Source of the DNA: Acaryochloridaceae cyanobacterium RU_4_10
GTDB taxonomy: Bacteria; Cyanobacteriota; Cyanobacteriia; Thermosynechococcales; Thermosynechococcaceae
Reading direction: 5' to 3'
Assembly: GCA_012032135.1 (NCBI GenBank)
Contig: JAAURS010000005.1
Location: forward strand, 1-35,209
Length of the DNA stretch: 35,209 nucleotides
This document shows positions 1 through 9,711 of the stretch, in pieces (positions within the stretch are counted from its first letter, which is position 1; the number at the start of each line of letters is the position of its first letter). Both the position numbers and the translations under genes were made by a program. The notes under the pieces were generated by a model. It saw nothing but the letters and a program-made list of their open reading frames with translations, was not told the DNA's origin and did no database searches.

Positions 1-3
1 AAC

Positions 4-1745
4 TTGCAGAACTGGATGGATGAAAGCCTCAAATCAGGGATTGGCAAAAAACAATCCTCCGCTTCTCATCCCGAGCCAAGCGGACTGGGACTGGGGCTTG
101 ACGGACTTGCTGACTTCGATCCATTGCTCATGGACTCTTACAGCGCTCTGTACATGATGGTGCAGGACGGCTTGGAAGAAATTGCACAAATGGGCGAAAC
201 CATGGGGGATATGACCCTGATCGCCCAGCAAGCCCAAACCAACCAACGCAAAAAACAACAAACCCTCAAACAAGTTCGCAATGACTTATTGTGGGCTAGA
301 ATGATGCCCATTGGGGAGATCCTGCGCCGATTCCCCCGGATGGTGAGAGATTTGGCGTCCCAACATGGCAAAAAAGTTTCCTTCAAACAGTTTGGGGAAA
401 CCACTCCCGTTGATAAAGCCGTGCTAGAACGGCTTTACGACCCCTTGGTTCATTTAATTCGCAATTCCTTTGACCATGGAACTGAAACCCCTGAAGAGCG
501 GGTAGCTCAAGGTAAATCGCCAGAAGCTACTATCGAAATCCGGGCTTATCACCGAGGCAACCAAACCTTCATTGAAATTAAAGATGATGGACGTGGCATT
601 GACCCCGATGTAATTCGGGCTGCTGCCGTGCGCCAAGAGTTTTTGACTCCTGAGGCTGCTGTGACTGCAACGCCCCAGCAACTCTACCAGTTTCTGTTTG
701 AATCCAGTTTCTCAACCCGATCGACGGTGAGTGACTTATCAGGCAGAGGGATGGGCCTCACAGCCGTGAAGATCCAGATTGAAGCGCTCAAAGGCAAAAT
801 TGCGATTGCCTCTGAGCAGGGCAAAGGCACCACCTTTACCATCAGCCTTCCGCTGACCCTCACCATTGCCAAGCTTTTGGTCTTCTCCGTGGATTCCCAC
901 TACATGGCAATTCCCGTAGATACCTTGCTAGCCATCATTTCAGTGGATAACTCAGAACTTCCCGTCATTCAGGGTAGACCCTTCTATCGCTACCAAGACC
1001 GACTCCTGCCGTTGTATCCCCCCTCCTCTTTCTCTCACCATTACCCCCTACCAAAGGGTTTGGCAGAGAAGAAGAGCATCATGTCTTTGTCCCAAAAGAC
1101 AAAGTTCCTCTGCTTTTAGTGGCCAATGGAGATGATGTTCTTGCGTTAGAAGTCGATCGAGTTTTAGACGAACAAGAACTCGTGATTAAACCCTTTGGGA
1201 AAGCAACAACCCCTCCTGATTATCTTTATGGCTGCGCCATTTTAGGAGATGGGACGTTGGTCCCTGTAGTAGATGGTTCTGTCCTCATTCGCAAGTGGAA
1301 AGGGGACCAGGTTGTTCCACCCCCTGTATCTACGCCTAAACAGACTCGCGAGACCTTAAGTTCGCGCATCCCCACCATTTTGGTCATTGATGACTCGTTA
1401 ACCGCTCGGCAAACCCTCACCCTCACCCTCCAGAAGTTTGGATATCAGGTCATTCAAGCAGGAGACGGTCGCGAAGGGATGGAGAAATTGCGTCAAGAAC
1501 CTAGCATTCAAGCGGTCTTTTGCGATGTGGAAATGCCAACGATGAATGGCTTTGAATTTCTAAGCGCCAGCCGCAAGGAATACCCTGCCGAAACGTTACC
1601 CATTATTATGTTGACTTCTCGCAGTGGAGACAAGCATCGCGGCATTGCCAAACTGCTTGGGGCCAATCATTACTTGACCAAGCCCTATCTGGAACAAGAA
1701 TTACTTCAGACGTTACAAGCTTGTTTGGAGCTAGTTAAATGTTAG
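4..1745 (+). CDS. Hybrid chemotaxis histidine kinase CheA/PilL-type (HATPase + CheW-like + C-terminal REC), 5'-truncated by window, frameshifted
   Basis: ORF 4..1119 has the CheA H-box-proximal/N-G boxes (LVHLIRNSFDHGTETPEER, DDGRGID, SDLSGRGMGLTAVK); ORF 1119..1745 in another frame continues the CheW domain (VLALEVDRVLDEQELVIKPFG, YLYGCAILGDGTLVPVVDG) and ends in REC (ILVIDDSLTARQTL...FCDVEMPTMNGFEFL...LTSR). The second frame is open upstream as ...FGREEEHHVFVPKDKVPLLLVANGDDVL. Confidence 0.85.
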
Positions 1746-2329
1746 GAACAAAAACGAAAGCTACAGCCGCCCTCAAAATCATGGTGTTTGAGGTTGAGAA
1801 TCTCTTTCTTGGCATTGAACTCGAAAGCGTTCAGAAAGTGCTTGCCATGCCAATTATCCACAAGGGAGGCAATTCCTTCTTGGGCGTGACTCAGGTAGAG
1901 AACCAACAAATTGTGGTGCTAGACCTCTATCACACCATTTATGGTGTTTCAGGACAGCAGGGCAAAGGCTACTTCATTATTGTCAAAGCGGGCGACAAGC
2001 GCTATGGCCTGACCACCGCCACTTTGCCCACAATGGCCCAAATTCCTCTAACGGATTTTTGTCCGGTGCCCGCAGAATACCGCGATCGCGATACGTTAGG
2101 CATTGCCGATCGAATGGCTCAAGTAGTCCTAAACAAAAATACAGTCTCCACGGTGTTTCTATTGGATCCCATGCGTCTCACGGCCTTAGTTCAGCAATTC
2201 GACCAAGGCACTATGAAACGGGAGCATCAAACACTCACGTCTGTTCGGTTCCCAACTGAAGTTTTAGATCTGCCAGTGCCGCCCAGCGCCGATCCAGTTG
2301 CGGGTGATTTTCAACGGGACTGGGTGTAA
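1739..2329 (+). CDS. CheW-like domain protein
   Basis: MVFEVENLFLGIELESVQKVLAMP...FLGVTQVENQQIVVLDLY resembles CheW; overlaps end of the upstream kinase by 7 bp. Confidence 0.65.
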   Translation: MLGTKTKATAALKIMVFEVENLFLGIELESVQKVLAMPIIHKGGNSFLGVTQVENQQIVVLDLYHTIYGVSGQQGKGYFIIVKAGDKRYGLTTATLPTMAQIPLTDFCPVPAEYRDRDTLGIADRMAQVVLNKNTVSTVFLLDPMRLTALVQQFDQGTMKREHQTLTSVRFPTEVLDLPVPPSADPVAGDFQRDWV

Positions 2330-2759
2330 CGGGAATTCCCAGACAGGCTGTATCACACAGTTGGCGTTGGGGGATTTCTAAGCACAATTGCTGGTACAAC
2401 CAATCCTCAGGATAAAAATATCCATTGGGCTGAAGGGTCTCTACTAACGCAGGATCTTCCGAATCCTCTAAGAGAAGATCCTCCAGTACATCGTCTTCTG
2501 TGGTTTCTCGCAGCCAAATCAACTCTGAGGCTTGGGTAAAAAGACGGTGATTGTATTGCTGGAGGCAGCGATCGCAAATCAAGGTCACAATCGTTTCTGC
2601 ACGGGCATCCACCTGAAGGTAATTGCCGTGGTGGACGACCTTCACCTGACCTTGTACGGGTGTCAACGTCTCTAGGTCAGATAGAGGAGCGTTCACCAGA
2701 ATCACCTCCGTCTGCTGATGAGCGCGGGATAATTGCGGCAAAAAAATGGGTTCCATCAC
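2235..2759 (-). CDS. YceD/DUF177 family protein
   Basis: CDRCLQQY motif, acidic C-terminal half; conserved position in the rnpA-yidC-jag-DUF177 block. Confidence 0.75.
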   Translation of the reverse strand: MMEPIFLPQLSRAHQQTEVILVNAPLSDLETLTPVQGQVKVVHHGNYLQVDARAETIVTLICDRCLQQYNHRLFTQASELIWLRETTEDDVLEDLLLEDSEDPALVETLQPNGYFYPEDWLYQQLCLEIPQRQLCDTACLGIPVTPSPVENHPQLDRRWAALADLKLQLGTEQT

Positions 2760-2762
2760 CCG

Positions 2763-3299
2763 TTACCCCTCAGGCAAAACAGTTCCATCACTCGTTTTGG
2801 GGCCAACCACTAGCTTGCGCTGCGGCTCTTGACCCCGACTAAAAGTTGCTAAATCTGGGGACTCACTCAACAGCGTATGGATCAACCGCCGTTCCGCAGG
2901 GGGGAGAGGAGACATCTCGACTTCTTCCCCTGTCTGCCGCACTTGTGCGGCCACATCCTCTGCCATCTGTGCTAGCGCGAGATAACGCCCCTCTCGATAG
3001 CCCGCCAACTCGACGGTATAAGCCGCTTGAGAGGCAGAATCTTGGCCTAAATTCAGCGTTGCATTGACAAGATACTGAAATCCATCCAGAACCTTGGCCT
3101 GCTCTCCCAGGAAAACGTCAACCTGTTCGGGAGAAAGATCGCCCGAATTTAAGGTCAACCAATGGCCCCCAAAATGATTGAGGCGAGTTAAAGCTGACTC
3201 AGGAGGATCCGTAGAAACAGAGATGGGCAAACCGCAATGGCTCAAAACCGATTTCAGCCAGTCCTCTGCCGCTTTAGCCTGTGGGTTTGCCATATCCAT
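2763..3299 (-). CDS. Jag/KhpB-type R3H domain RNA-binding protein
   Basis: ALAQMAEDVAAQVRQTGEEVEMSPLPPAERRLIHTLLSESPDLATFSRGQEPQRKLVVGP is R3H-like; directly downstream of yidC. Confidence 0.8.
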   Translation of the reverse strand: MDMANPQAKAAEDWLKSVLSHCGLPISVSTDPPESALTRLNHFGGHWLTLNSGDLSPEQVDVFLGEQAKVLDGFQYLVNATLNLGQDSASQAAYTVELAGYREGRYLALAQMAEDVAAQVRQTGEEVEMSPLPPAERRLIHTLLSESPDLATFSRGQEPQRKLVVGPKTSDGTVLPEG

Positions 3300-4491
3300 T
3301 AATTAGAGGGTTTCTTCTTAGGACGATTGGGTTCAAACGGAAGGGCGTCAACTGTAATGGTTGCCCCCTTGCCTTTATTCCGCTTTTCTTCCTCAGCCAC
3401 AATCTTTTGCAGATTTTCCGGTAACGGTTCCTTAGAGAGAATGAAACTTTGAGCCGTCTGGAAAATATTAGCAATCAGCATGTAGAGCAAAACCCCACTC
3501 GGTAGCGGAATGAAAATAAACATTCCTGAAAAAATCACCGGAAGGAATTTATTGACGGCTTGCTGCTGAGAGGGTGCGCTGGTATCTGCACCTTGACCAG
3601 ACAAAAGCTGGTTGATATAGAGCGATACTCCAAACCCCAGAATTAACACCAATACATCCCAGTGAATGGCATTGAAATTAATGGTGCTACTGCCTTCAGT
3701 CGTTAAGTTAGAATCAATGACACCCACATCACCCAAGGCTTTAATAAACAAAAAGCCTTTTTTAGAAGCAATGCCTGGAATAGTACCTTGCAGCGTAACA
3801 TCCCCTGGTTGGAGTGCAGTCAAACGACCCGCTTCATCCAACTTGACGCGATCTTCACCCTTCATGACCTTCCAATGGGGCTGAAGATTAATTTCAGAAT
3901 CCTTCACCAACAAATCCCCTAAGGGCTTACCCGAAGAACTTTGAAACTCCAAGGTTGCAGAAGACCCCACAGCAATTTGGTTGCCTTCAGGAACCAAGGC
4001 CAAAACTGGGTAGTGAATGCCATCTGATACATAAATATTTTGTGGTTTAGTCGTCACGGGGGCGGACTGAACCTGCTGCACTTGATCTTTGGGGACAACC
4101 TGAAGGTTGACGCTGTAATTAATATCAGAAAAAGGTGACCCCCGTAGGGTTGCAAACAACGCAAACAGGATAGGCATCTGAATCACCAAGGGCAGACAAC
4201 CTGCTAGGGGATTCCCAAACTCCTGAATGAGCTTTGCCTGCTCTTCCTGCATCTTGGTGGGATCGTTTTTGTAACGTTCCTGGATTTCTTTTTGACGCTT
4301 TTGCATGATGGGCTGCGCGACCCGCATTTTACGCATGTTGCGAATTTGACCCGCACTAAGCGGGTAGAGCGCAAATCGAACGACCAATGTCAGAGCGACA
4401 ATGGCCAAACCATAGCTAGGCAAGATCCCGTAGAAAAATCCAGGATCGGCAGCATGACGTTATTTGAAAGAAATCCAACCCCAAAATCCAT
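3299..4491 (-). CDS. yidC: Membrane protein insertase YidC/Oxa1 family, single-base frameshift near N-terminus
   Basis: ORF 3299..4423 is YidC-like ([45 protein letters not shown]). Upstream in a different frame, ATG at 4491 encodes [19 protein letters not shown]; adding one T to the T5 run (A5 at 4434-4438 on +) gives a continuous [32 protein letters not shown]. Confidence 0.88.
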
Positions 4492-4576
4492 TGTGCTTAA
4501 AGTTGACCTCAGTATGCAGATATCAAATGTCTACTCTACCCCACCGATGTGGTGCGGTGAAAGTACGGAAACCATC

Positions 4577-4960
4577 CTACGCGGCTGCGGCCACTGTGGA
4601 GGGAACCTTTGCTTTCTCTTCTATATAAGCGGCAATGTCTCTAAACTTTGGCAAAGCCTTTAACTCTAGTTTGCTGCCATCCTTCAGGGTAAGGACCATA
4701 TCGCCCCATAACCCAATGCCCCGAGAAACGGAAACCACTTTTGCAACTTCAGAATAAACAACATCCGTGCGATCGCGTCCCATCCATCCGCTGGTAATGG
4801 TCACGCGCCGACTGCTAATGCGGTAGCGAACCCACAGTGCTCGGACCACTGCACCCGCCGTAATAGGCAAACAAATAATCGTCAGCCCTAACAGGAGACC
4901 GAAAATCAACTCTCCTACGTGAGGCCCACCCTCAAAATAGACGTCCTCTTTAATCGCCAT
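4577..4960 (-). CDS. PH domain-containing protein (conserved between rnpA and yidC in cyanobacteria)
   Basis: Two TM-like stretches followed by YRISSRRVTITSGWMGRDRTDVVYSEVAKVVSV; genomic position. Confidence 0.7.
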   Translation of the reverse strand: MAIKEDVYFEGGPHVGELIFGLLLGLTIICLPITAGAVVRALWVRYRISSRRVTITSGWMGRDRTDVVYSEVAKVVSVSRGIGLWGDMVLTLKDGSKLELKALPKFRDIAAYIEEKAKVPSTVAAAA

Positions 4961-5312
4961 GAAGTATCTCTGCTTGTGTTAACAACTGTTTCAATTGTTG
5001 CAGAAATTCCGCATAATCGCACTGAACTGCATGGGGGTATACCACGATAATGATGTCCCATCCAGACTCAAAATGAGGCAATAACTGCCGTGTTATGGCC
5101 CGTAACTGACGTTTGATTCGATTTCGAATGACCGCTCGTTTGCTTACTTTTTGACTGATAGAAAAGCCAATCCGGGAAGGCAAGGGGGCTAGATCGTTTC
5201 GTCGATGAGAGTAGGCTCGCAACCCCAAAGTTAAGGAATTGCGACGAACGCCGTTTTGATAAACGGTTGAAAAATCTCGTCGGTGGCGAAGGCGGTGATG
5301 CTTGGGCAACAT
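4950..5312 (-). CDS. rnpA: Ribonuclease P protein component
   Basis: MLPKHHRLRHRRDFSTVYQNGVRR ... IGFSISQKVSKRAVIRNRIKRQLRAITR signature; start placed at internal MLPKHH rather than the tracked 5342. Confidence 0.92.
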   Translation of the reverse strand: MLPKHHRLRHRRDFSTVYQNGVRRNSLTLGLRAYSHRRNDLAPLPSRIGFSISQKVSKRAVIRNRIKRQLRAITRQLLPHFESGWDIIIVVYPHAVQCDYAEFLQQLKQLLTQAEILHGD

Positions 5313-5344
5313 TGAGGACCTTGGCTCAACCAGCCCAAACAACT

Positions 5345-5482
5345 CTACACTGCTAAGCGGTGCCGCCCCTTGCGACGGCGGGCTTTAATCACATTTTGGC
5401 CATTTTTGGTTCTCATCCGGGCTCTAAAGCCAGAGGTTCTTTTCCGTTTGCGGCAGGTGCCGCCTAGTGTCCGTTGCGTCAT
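5345..5482 (-). CDS. rpmH: 50S ribosomal protein L34 (missed by the ORF track)
   Basis: Reverse-strand 45-aa [48 protein letters not shown], canonical L34, immediately upstream of rnpA. Confidence 0.95.
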   Translation of the reverse strand: MTQRTLGGTCRKRKRTSGFRARMRTKNGQNVIKARRRKGRHRLAV

Positions 5483-5631
5483 GGTGTTTGTAGAAAATGC
5501 AGTGCAAATAGAGTCTTTGCAAAAAGACTCAGACTTTCTAGTTTACAATCCGATCGCCCGTCTTGGGTAGGTTCTGGTTAAAATTAGTGAGCGTCCATTC
5601 GACGTCCCGAGAAGACAACTGAGGTTAGCCT

Positions 5632-7005
5632 GTGGAAATTTCCGTTGAAAGCCTTTGGAATCAAGTTTTAGAACGATTGCAGCTTCAGTTGAGCAGGCCA
5701 ACGTTTGAGACCTGGATCAAAACGGCAAGTGCGGAAAAACTAGAAGGGGATTGTCTGACCATTCATACGCCCAATCCCTTTGCCCGTAACTGGCTGCAAA
5801 AGTATTACATCAAAGCGATTGCAGAGGTGGTGCACGATATTTTGGGCCATCCGGTAGAGATTTACATTGAAATTCATCAAAGTGATGATGAGCCCAGTAT
5901 CGCGATGGCAGAAAGCATGGCCGCACCTCCCCTCAGTGCCTCTCAACAATCTGCGCCTTCTTCTAATTCTCAACGGCATCGCGGGGGGGACCTCAACTCA
6001 AAGTACATGTTCTCAAGGTACGTGGTTGGACCAAACAATCGGATGGCCCATGCGGCTTGTTTGGCCGTGGCGGAGTCTCCAGGACGGGAGTTCAATCCTT
6101 TATTTTTATGCGGCGGGGTTGGGTTGGGTAAAACCCATCTGATGCAGGCGATCGGGCATTATCGAATGGAAATGCATCCAGATGCCAAGATTTTCTATGT
6201 CTCGACGGAGCAGTTCACTAATGACTTAATTGCGGCGATTCGGAAGGATGGGATGCAAAACTTCCGGGATCACTATCGGGCCGTGGATGTGATGTTAGTG
6301 GATGACATTCAGTTCATTGAGGGCAAGGAATATACCCAGGAGGAATTCTTTCATACCTTCAACACCCTCCATGAAGCGGGCAAGCAGGTGGTACTGGCCT
6401 CAGATCGTCCGCCGAGTCAGATTCCTAGGCTTCAGGAACGGCTTTGTTCGAGGTTTTCAATGGGGTTGATTGCAGATATCCAACCCCCAGACCTGGAAAC
6501 TCGAATGGCGATTTTACAAAAGAAGGCTGAGTACGAGAATATCCGCTTGCCCAGGGATGTGATTGAATACATTGCGTCAACCTATACCTCAAACATTCGA
6601 GAACTAGAGGGTGCGTTGATTCGGGCGGTGGCTTATATTTCTATTTCGGGGTTGCCCATGACGGTAGATAATATTGCCCCCATTCTGGCCCCCTCTTCTG
6701 CAAAGTTGATTGCCTCACCGCAAATGATTTTGAAGGCGGTGGCTGAAACCTTTGGCATTCCCATTGAAGAAATTAAAGGAAATTCTCGCCGTCGAGATAT
6801 TAGTACGGCCCGTCAGGTGGGCATGTTTCTGATGCGCCAACATACGGCGTTGAGTCTGCCCAAAATTGGGGAGGAGTTTGGCGGGAAAGACCACTCAACG
6901 GTGTTATACAGTTGTGAAAAGGTGGCAGATCTCCAAAGAACGGATCCGACAGTGGCTCAGAATCTAAGGCAATTACGCGATCGCCTGGCCAATCCGCAAA
7001 CCTAG
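5632..7005 (+). CDS. dnaA: Chromosomal replication initiator protein DnaA (GTG start)
   Basis: [16 protein letters not shown] Walker [24 protein letters not shown]-terminal [16 protein letters not shown] DnaA-box binding motif. Confidence 0.98.
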   Translation: MEISVESLWNQVLERLQLQLSRPTFETWIKTASAEKLEGDCLTIHTPNPFARNWLQKYYIKAIAEVVHDILGHPVEIYIEIHQSDDEPSIAMAESMAAPPLSASQQSAPSSNSQRHRGGDLNSKYMFSRYVVGPNNRMAHAACLAVAESPGREFNPLFLCGGVGLGKTHLMQAIGHYRMEMHPDAKIFYVSTEQFTNDLIAAIRKDGMQNFRDHYRAVDVMLVDDIQFIEGKEYTQEEFFHTFNTLHEAGKQVVLASDRPPSQIPRLQERLCSRFSMGLIADIQPPDLETRMAILQKKAEYENIRLPRDVIEYIASTYTSNIRELEGALIRAVAYISISGLPMTVDNIAPILAPSSAKLIASPQMILKAVAETFGIPIEEIKGNSRRRDISTARQVGMFLMRQHTALSLPKIGEEFGGKDHSTVLYSCEKVADLQRTDPTVAQNLRQLRDRLANPQT

Positions 7006-7029
7006 ACTTACGAAGCTACCTATTAAAAA

Positions 7030-7059
7030 AGATGGTAGCTCTTATTAAAGCCACCATCT
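7030..7059 (-). terminator. Intrinsic terminator for the small minus-strand ORF at 7117-7224 (possibly bidirectional with dnaA)
   Basis: Stem AGATGGTaGCT / AGCcACCATCT (one mismatch in 11), 8-nt loop; on the minus strand it is followed by TTTTTT. Confidence 0.6.
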
Positions 7060-7116
7060 CTTTGGGAGGAAAATTTTGAGTGCTGAGAGATGAGAACGAG
7101 GCGGTTCTGGAATCCT

Positions 7117-7224
7117 TTAGTTTTTGGATTGAGAACTTGCCAAGACGGTACTTAAAGCGAAGGCGATGCCGAATTCAACAGCAATGACGCCCCAAAAAAA
7201 GATTGACATAGATTGATGAAACAT
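7117..7224 (-). CDS. Putative 35-aa single-pass membrane small protein
   Basis: MFHQSMSIFFWGVIAVEFGIAFALSTVLASSQSKN*; AAGG Shine-Dalgarno-like sequence 7 nt before ATG (AAGGGTTAACTATG); hydrophobic core; terminator follows. Confidence 0.5.
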   Translation of the reverse strand: MFHQSMSIFFWGVIAVEFGIAFALSTVLASSQSKN

Positions 7225-7289
7225 AGTTAACCCTTGAGTAAATCTCTTTTGGTCTGCATTCATTATGTCGAATAAATTTCTAAAAAACC

Positions 7290-7305
7290 TGCGTAGAAAT
7301 ACGCA
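7290..7305. terminator. Small hairpin with flanking T/A tracts, possible bidirectional terminator
   Basis: TGCGTA-GAAA-TACGCA then TTTTCTT on + ; on - followed by GGTTTTTT. Confidence 0.4.
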
Positions 7306-7403
7306 TTTTCTTAATTATTAAATAAAAGTTTTGGAAATTTCTTTAAGCAGGTTTACCCAATTTAACAAAAGCTTCATCTATGGAAATATTTGCTCTCATA
7401 AAA

Positions 7404-7439
7404 CACATCCTGTAGGGGCGCATGGCCATGCGCCCCTAC
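7404..7439 (-). repeat. Palindromic repeat copy 1 (28-bp perfect palindrome + 8-bp shared flank)
   Basis: GTAGGGGCGCATGGCCATGCGCCCCTAC is self-complementary; reverse complement continues AGGATGTG, matching copy 2 (AGGGTGTG). Confidence 0.9.
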
Positions 7440-7446
7440 CCAAGAA

Positions 7447-8445
7447 TCAAGGACTGAGCGGATAGAGGCAAATCCAAGGACGTCTGACTTCAGCTACTAC
7501 ATTTGCAATGAGCGGATCTGTGCGATCGCCGTTATGTCCCCACACGAGGGCAGTGGTTTTGTCAATTTGAGCAAAGTTGGGCTGGATGTTGAGGTGATGC
7601 TGAAGCCATTGACGGATAGCGCGTCGTTGCAAGGCGAGGGGACTGTGTTGAAGGGTGGGTTGGTCTAAGGCTGCGATTGCAGGTTTTGCGAATTCGCGGA
7701 CCGGAACGATCGCACGCTGGAGCAAACCCCTTGCTTCGCAATCTAGATACTCTGTTTCAGCTTGTAAAATTTCTGCTGTTTGAGCGAGATTCAGATCCAC
7801 CTTTGGATTGAATTGCTGGCGCAAGATCGGCAACAACTCTAAACGAATTTGATTGCGTCGATAGGTCAAATCGTCATTCATAGAGTCTTGCCAGATGGGC
7901 AGTTGGAACTGTTCGCAGAAAGCGGCGGTTTGGGGGCGCGTGATAGTTAAGAGGGGACGAATTAAGTTTGCTTGGAGAGAAAGCGGACGTTGCCAAGCTA
8001 AGGCTTGCAAGCCATCCATCCCACTCCCCCGAAACAAGTTGAACAAAAGGGTTTCTGCGCGATCGCTAGCAGTATGTGCGGTCAACACGGCACTGAACCC
8101 CTCATCTTCTGACAGTTGTTTTAACCTCTCGTAGCGCCACTCTCGGCCTTCTGCCTCGCCTTTAAGAACCGTGGGTGCAGTGAAGCCGTAGTATTTCAGC
8201 CCCCAATCTCGAGCGAGTTGGGTAACGTGGGCGGCGTTTGCCTCAGAGTCAGGCGGCCAACGGTGATTGCAATGGGCGATCGCGAGTTGCCACTGCCATT
8301 TAGGCTGAAGATCTCGCAGGATTTGGAGCAAACACATTGAATCCTGGCCAGCGGAAAATGCTAGCACGATGGACTGTCCTTTTTGGAGCAGTTGGCGTTG
8401 CCGTAAGGTTTGATGCACGGTGGCATGGAGGGGCGTCCAAACCAT
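7447..8445 (-). CDS. tilS: tRNA(Ile)-lysidine synthetase
   Basis: IVLAFSAGQDSMCLLQIL PP-loop, LTAHTASDRAETLLFNLFRGSGMDGLQAL; likely start at MVWTPLHATV. Confidence 0.9.
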   Translation of the reverse strand: MVWTPLHATVHQTLRQRQLLQKGQSIVLAFSAGQDSMCLLQILRDLQPKWQWQLAIAHCNHRWPPDSEANAAHVTQLARDWGLKYYGFTAPTVLKGEAEGREWRYERLKQLSEDEGFSAVLTAHTASDRAETLLFNLFRGSGMDGLQALAWQRPLSLQANLIRPLLTITRPQTAAFCEQFQLPIWQDSMNDDLTYRRNQIRLELLPILRQQFNPKVDLNLAQTAEILQAETEYLDCEARGLLQRAIVPVREFAKPAIAALDQPTLQHSPLALQRRAIRQWLQHHLNIQPNFAQIDKTTALVWGHNGDRTDPLIANVVAEVRRPWICLYPLSP

Positions 8446-9050
8446 TATTCTTGCTCTTGCACTACTCCCCAAACCTCAGTCAGTCTTTGGTCGCGACCGC
8501 AACTAAACCGATAAAAACGATACTTCAGCGAATTGGTTTTGTAATAGTTTTGATGGTAGTCTTCCGCTGGGTAAAATTCACCCGCTGAGACAATTCCCGT
8601 TGCGATCGGCTGTACGCCAGCTTTCTCTAATGCTTGCTTAGATTGCTCTGCTAATTTCTGTTGCCGTTCGTCATGGAAAAAGACACTGGAGCGGTATTGA
8701 TTCCCGCGATCGCAGAACTGTCCTCCCGCATCCAGCGGGTCCACGTTATGCCAAAACACGTCCAGTAGTTGTTCGTAGCTCACTTGTTTGGGATCGTACT
8801 CAACCTCCACAGACTCCGCATGACCCGTTTTCCCAGAGGAGACTTGACGATAGCTGGGGTTGGCGGTTTGTCCTCCGGTATAACCAGAGGTTGTTGACAC
8901 CACTCCTAATAATTCATCAAAAGGTTTTTCCATACACCAGAAACATCCTCCTGCAAACGTAGCCTTTGCAAGGGTTGCCGCCTCCGCAGGTGAATTCCAG
9001 AAGCAGAGAGAGAAGAGAAGGGCGATCGCTACCCAGCGTTTGAAAATCAT
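8445..9050 (-). CDS. msrA: Peptide-methionine (S)-S-oxide reductase with N-terminal signal-like sequence
   Basis: ATFAGGCFWCMEKPFDELLGV, GYTGG, GHAESVEVEYDP; N-terminal MIFKRWVAIALLFSLCFWNSPAEAA looks like a signal peptide. Confidence 0.92.
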   Translation of the reverse strand: MIFKRWVAIALLFSLCFWNSPAEAATLAKATFAGGCFWCMEKPFDELLGVVSTTSGYTGGQTANPSYRQVSSGKTGHAESVEVEYDPKQVSYEQLLDVFWHNVDPLDAGGQFCDRGNQYRSSVFFHDERQQKLAEQSKQALEKAGVQPIATGIVSAGEFYPAEDYHQNYYKTNSLKYRFYRFSCGRDQRLTEVWGVVQEQE

Positions 9051-9062
9051 GAATATCCATCC

Positions 9063-9578
9063 TTAAGCACAGTTCAGCGTTTCACGGGTTTGGCGTCCGG
9101 TGACCGGATTCGTTCCTTTAGCTACAGCACAAAGGGACACTTGGACGGCATCGCGCAAATCGACATCCGTAAAATCGGCTCCTGTAATGATGGCTTCGTC
9201 AAATTGCGTACCAAAGGCGAAGGCCCCCTCTAGAACCGCGTTGGTCAGATTGGCCTGTACCAATCGTGCTGAATCTAGGGTTGCCGCAGACAAATTAGCT
9301 CCTTCAAAGTTGGTATCTTCTAAATTTGCACCAAAAAAGCTGACCTGACGTAAATCAGACCCTTTAAAGTTAGCATTCTTCAAGTTTGCCTTAGTAAAAC
9401 TAGAGTCCGTCAAATTTCGTCCTGAAAAATCAGCATTAACTAGAATTTCTTTGTTATAGTCATTCGCCCACGCTAAATTGTTGCAGGACAGCCACAACAA
9501 AACTGTCAGGAATCCCAACACGATTCGGCGAAACCAGCAGCCAAGGCCAACAAAACACTCCATCGTTCTGTCCTTCAT
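9063..9578 (-). CDS. Secreted/lumenal pentapeptide-repeat protein
   Basis: Hydrophobic N-terminus ending ...AWAND; repeated A(D/N)LXX units (ADFSGRNLTDSSFTKANLKNANFKGSDLRQVSFFGANLEDTNFEGANLSAATL). Confidence 0.88.
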   Translation of the reverse strand: MKDRTMECFVGLGCWFRRIVLGFLTVLLWLSCNNLAWANDYNKEILVNADFSGRNLTDSSFTKANLKNANFKGSDLRQVSFFGANLEDTNFEGANLSAATLDSARLVQANLTNAVLEGAFAFGTQFDEAIITGADFTDVDLRDAVQVSLCAVAKGTNPVTGRQTRETLNCA

Positions 9579-9711
9579 ATATGAGTCATGACAGGATCGA
9601 TCCTATCGAATTGCGGTATTCCAGCGCAGAATCGATCGAGAATGTTTTCTAAGCTTTTAAACCGATTGCTCTGTGCGTTATGGTTAGATCGACAGGATTG
9701 AGAGGCAACCT

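Noticed and set aside
34-404. Overlapping minus-strand ORFs inside cheA
   Set aside because: No family resemblance; fully antisense to a clear CheA coding sequence.
5370-5570. Plus-strand 66-aa ORF upstream of dnaA
   Set aside because: Antisense to rpmH, which is unequivocal on the minus strand.
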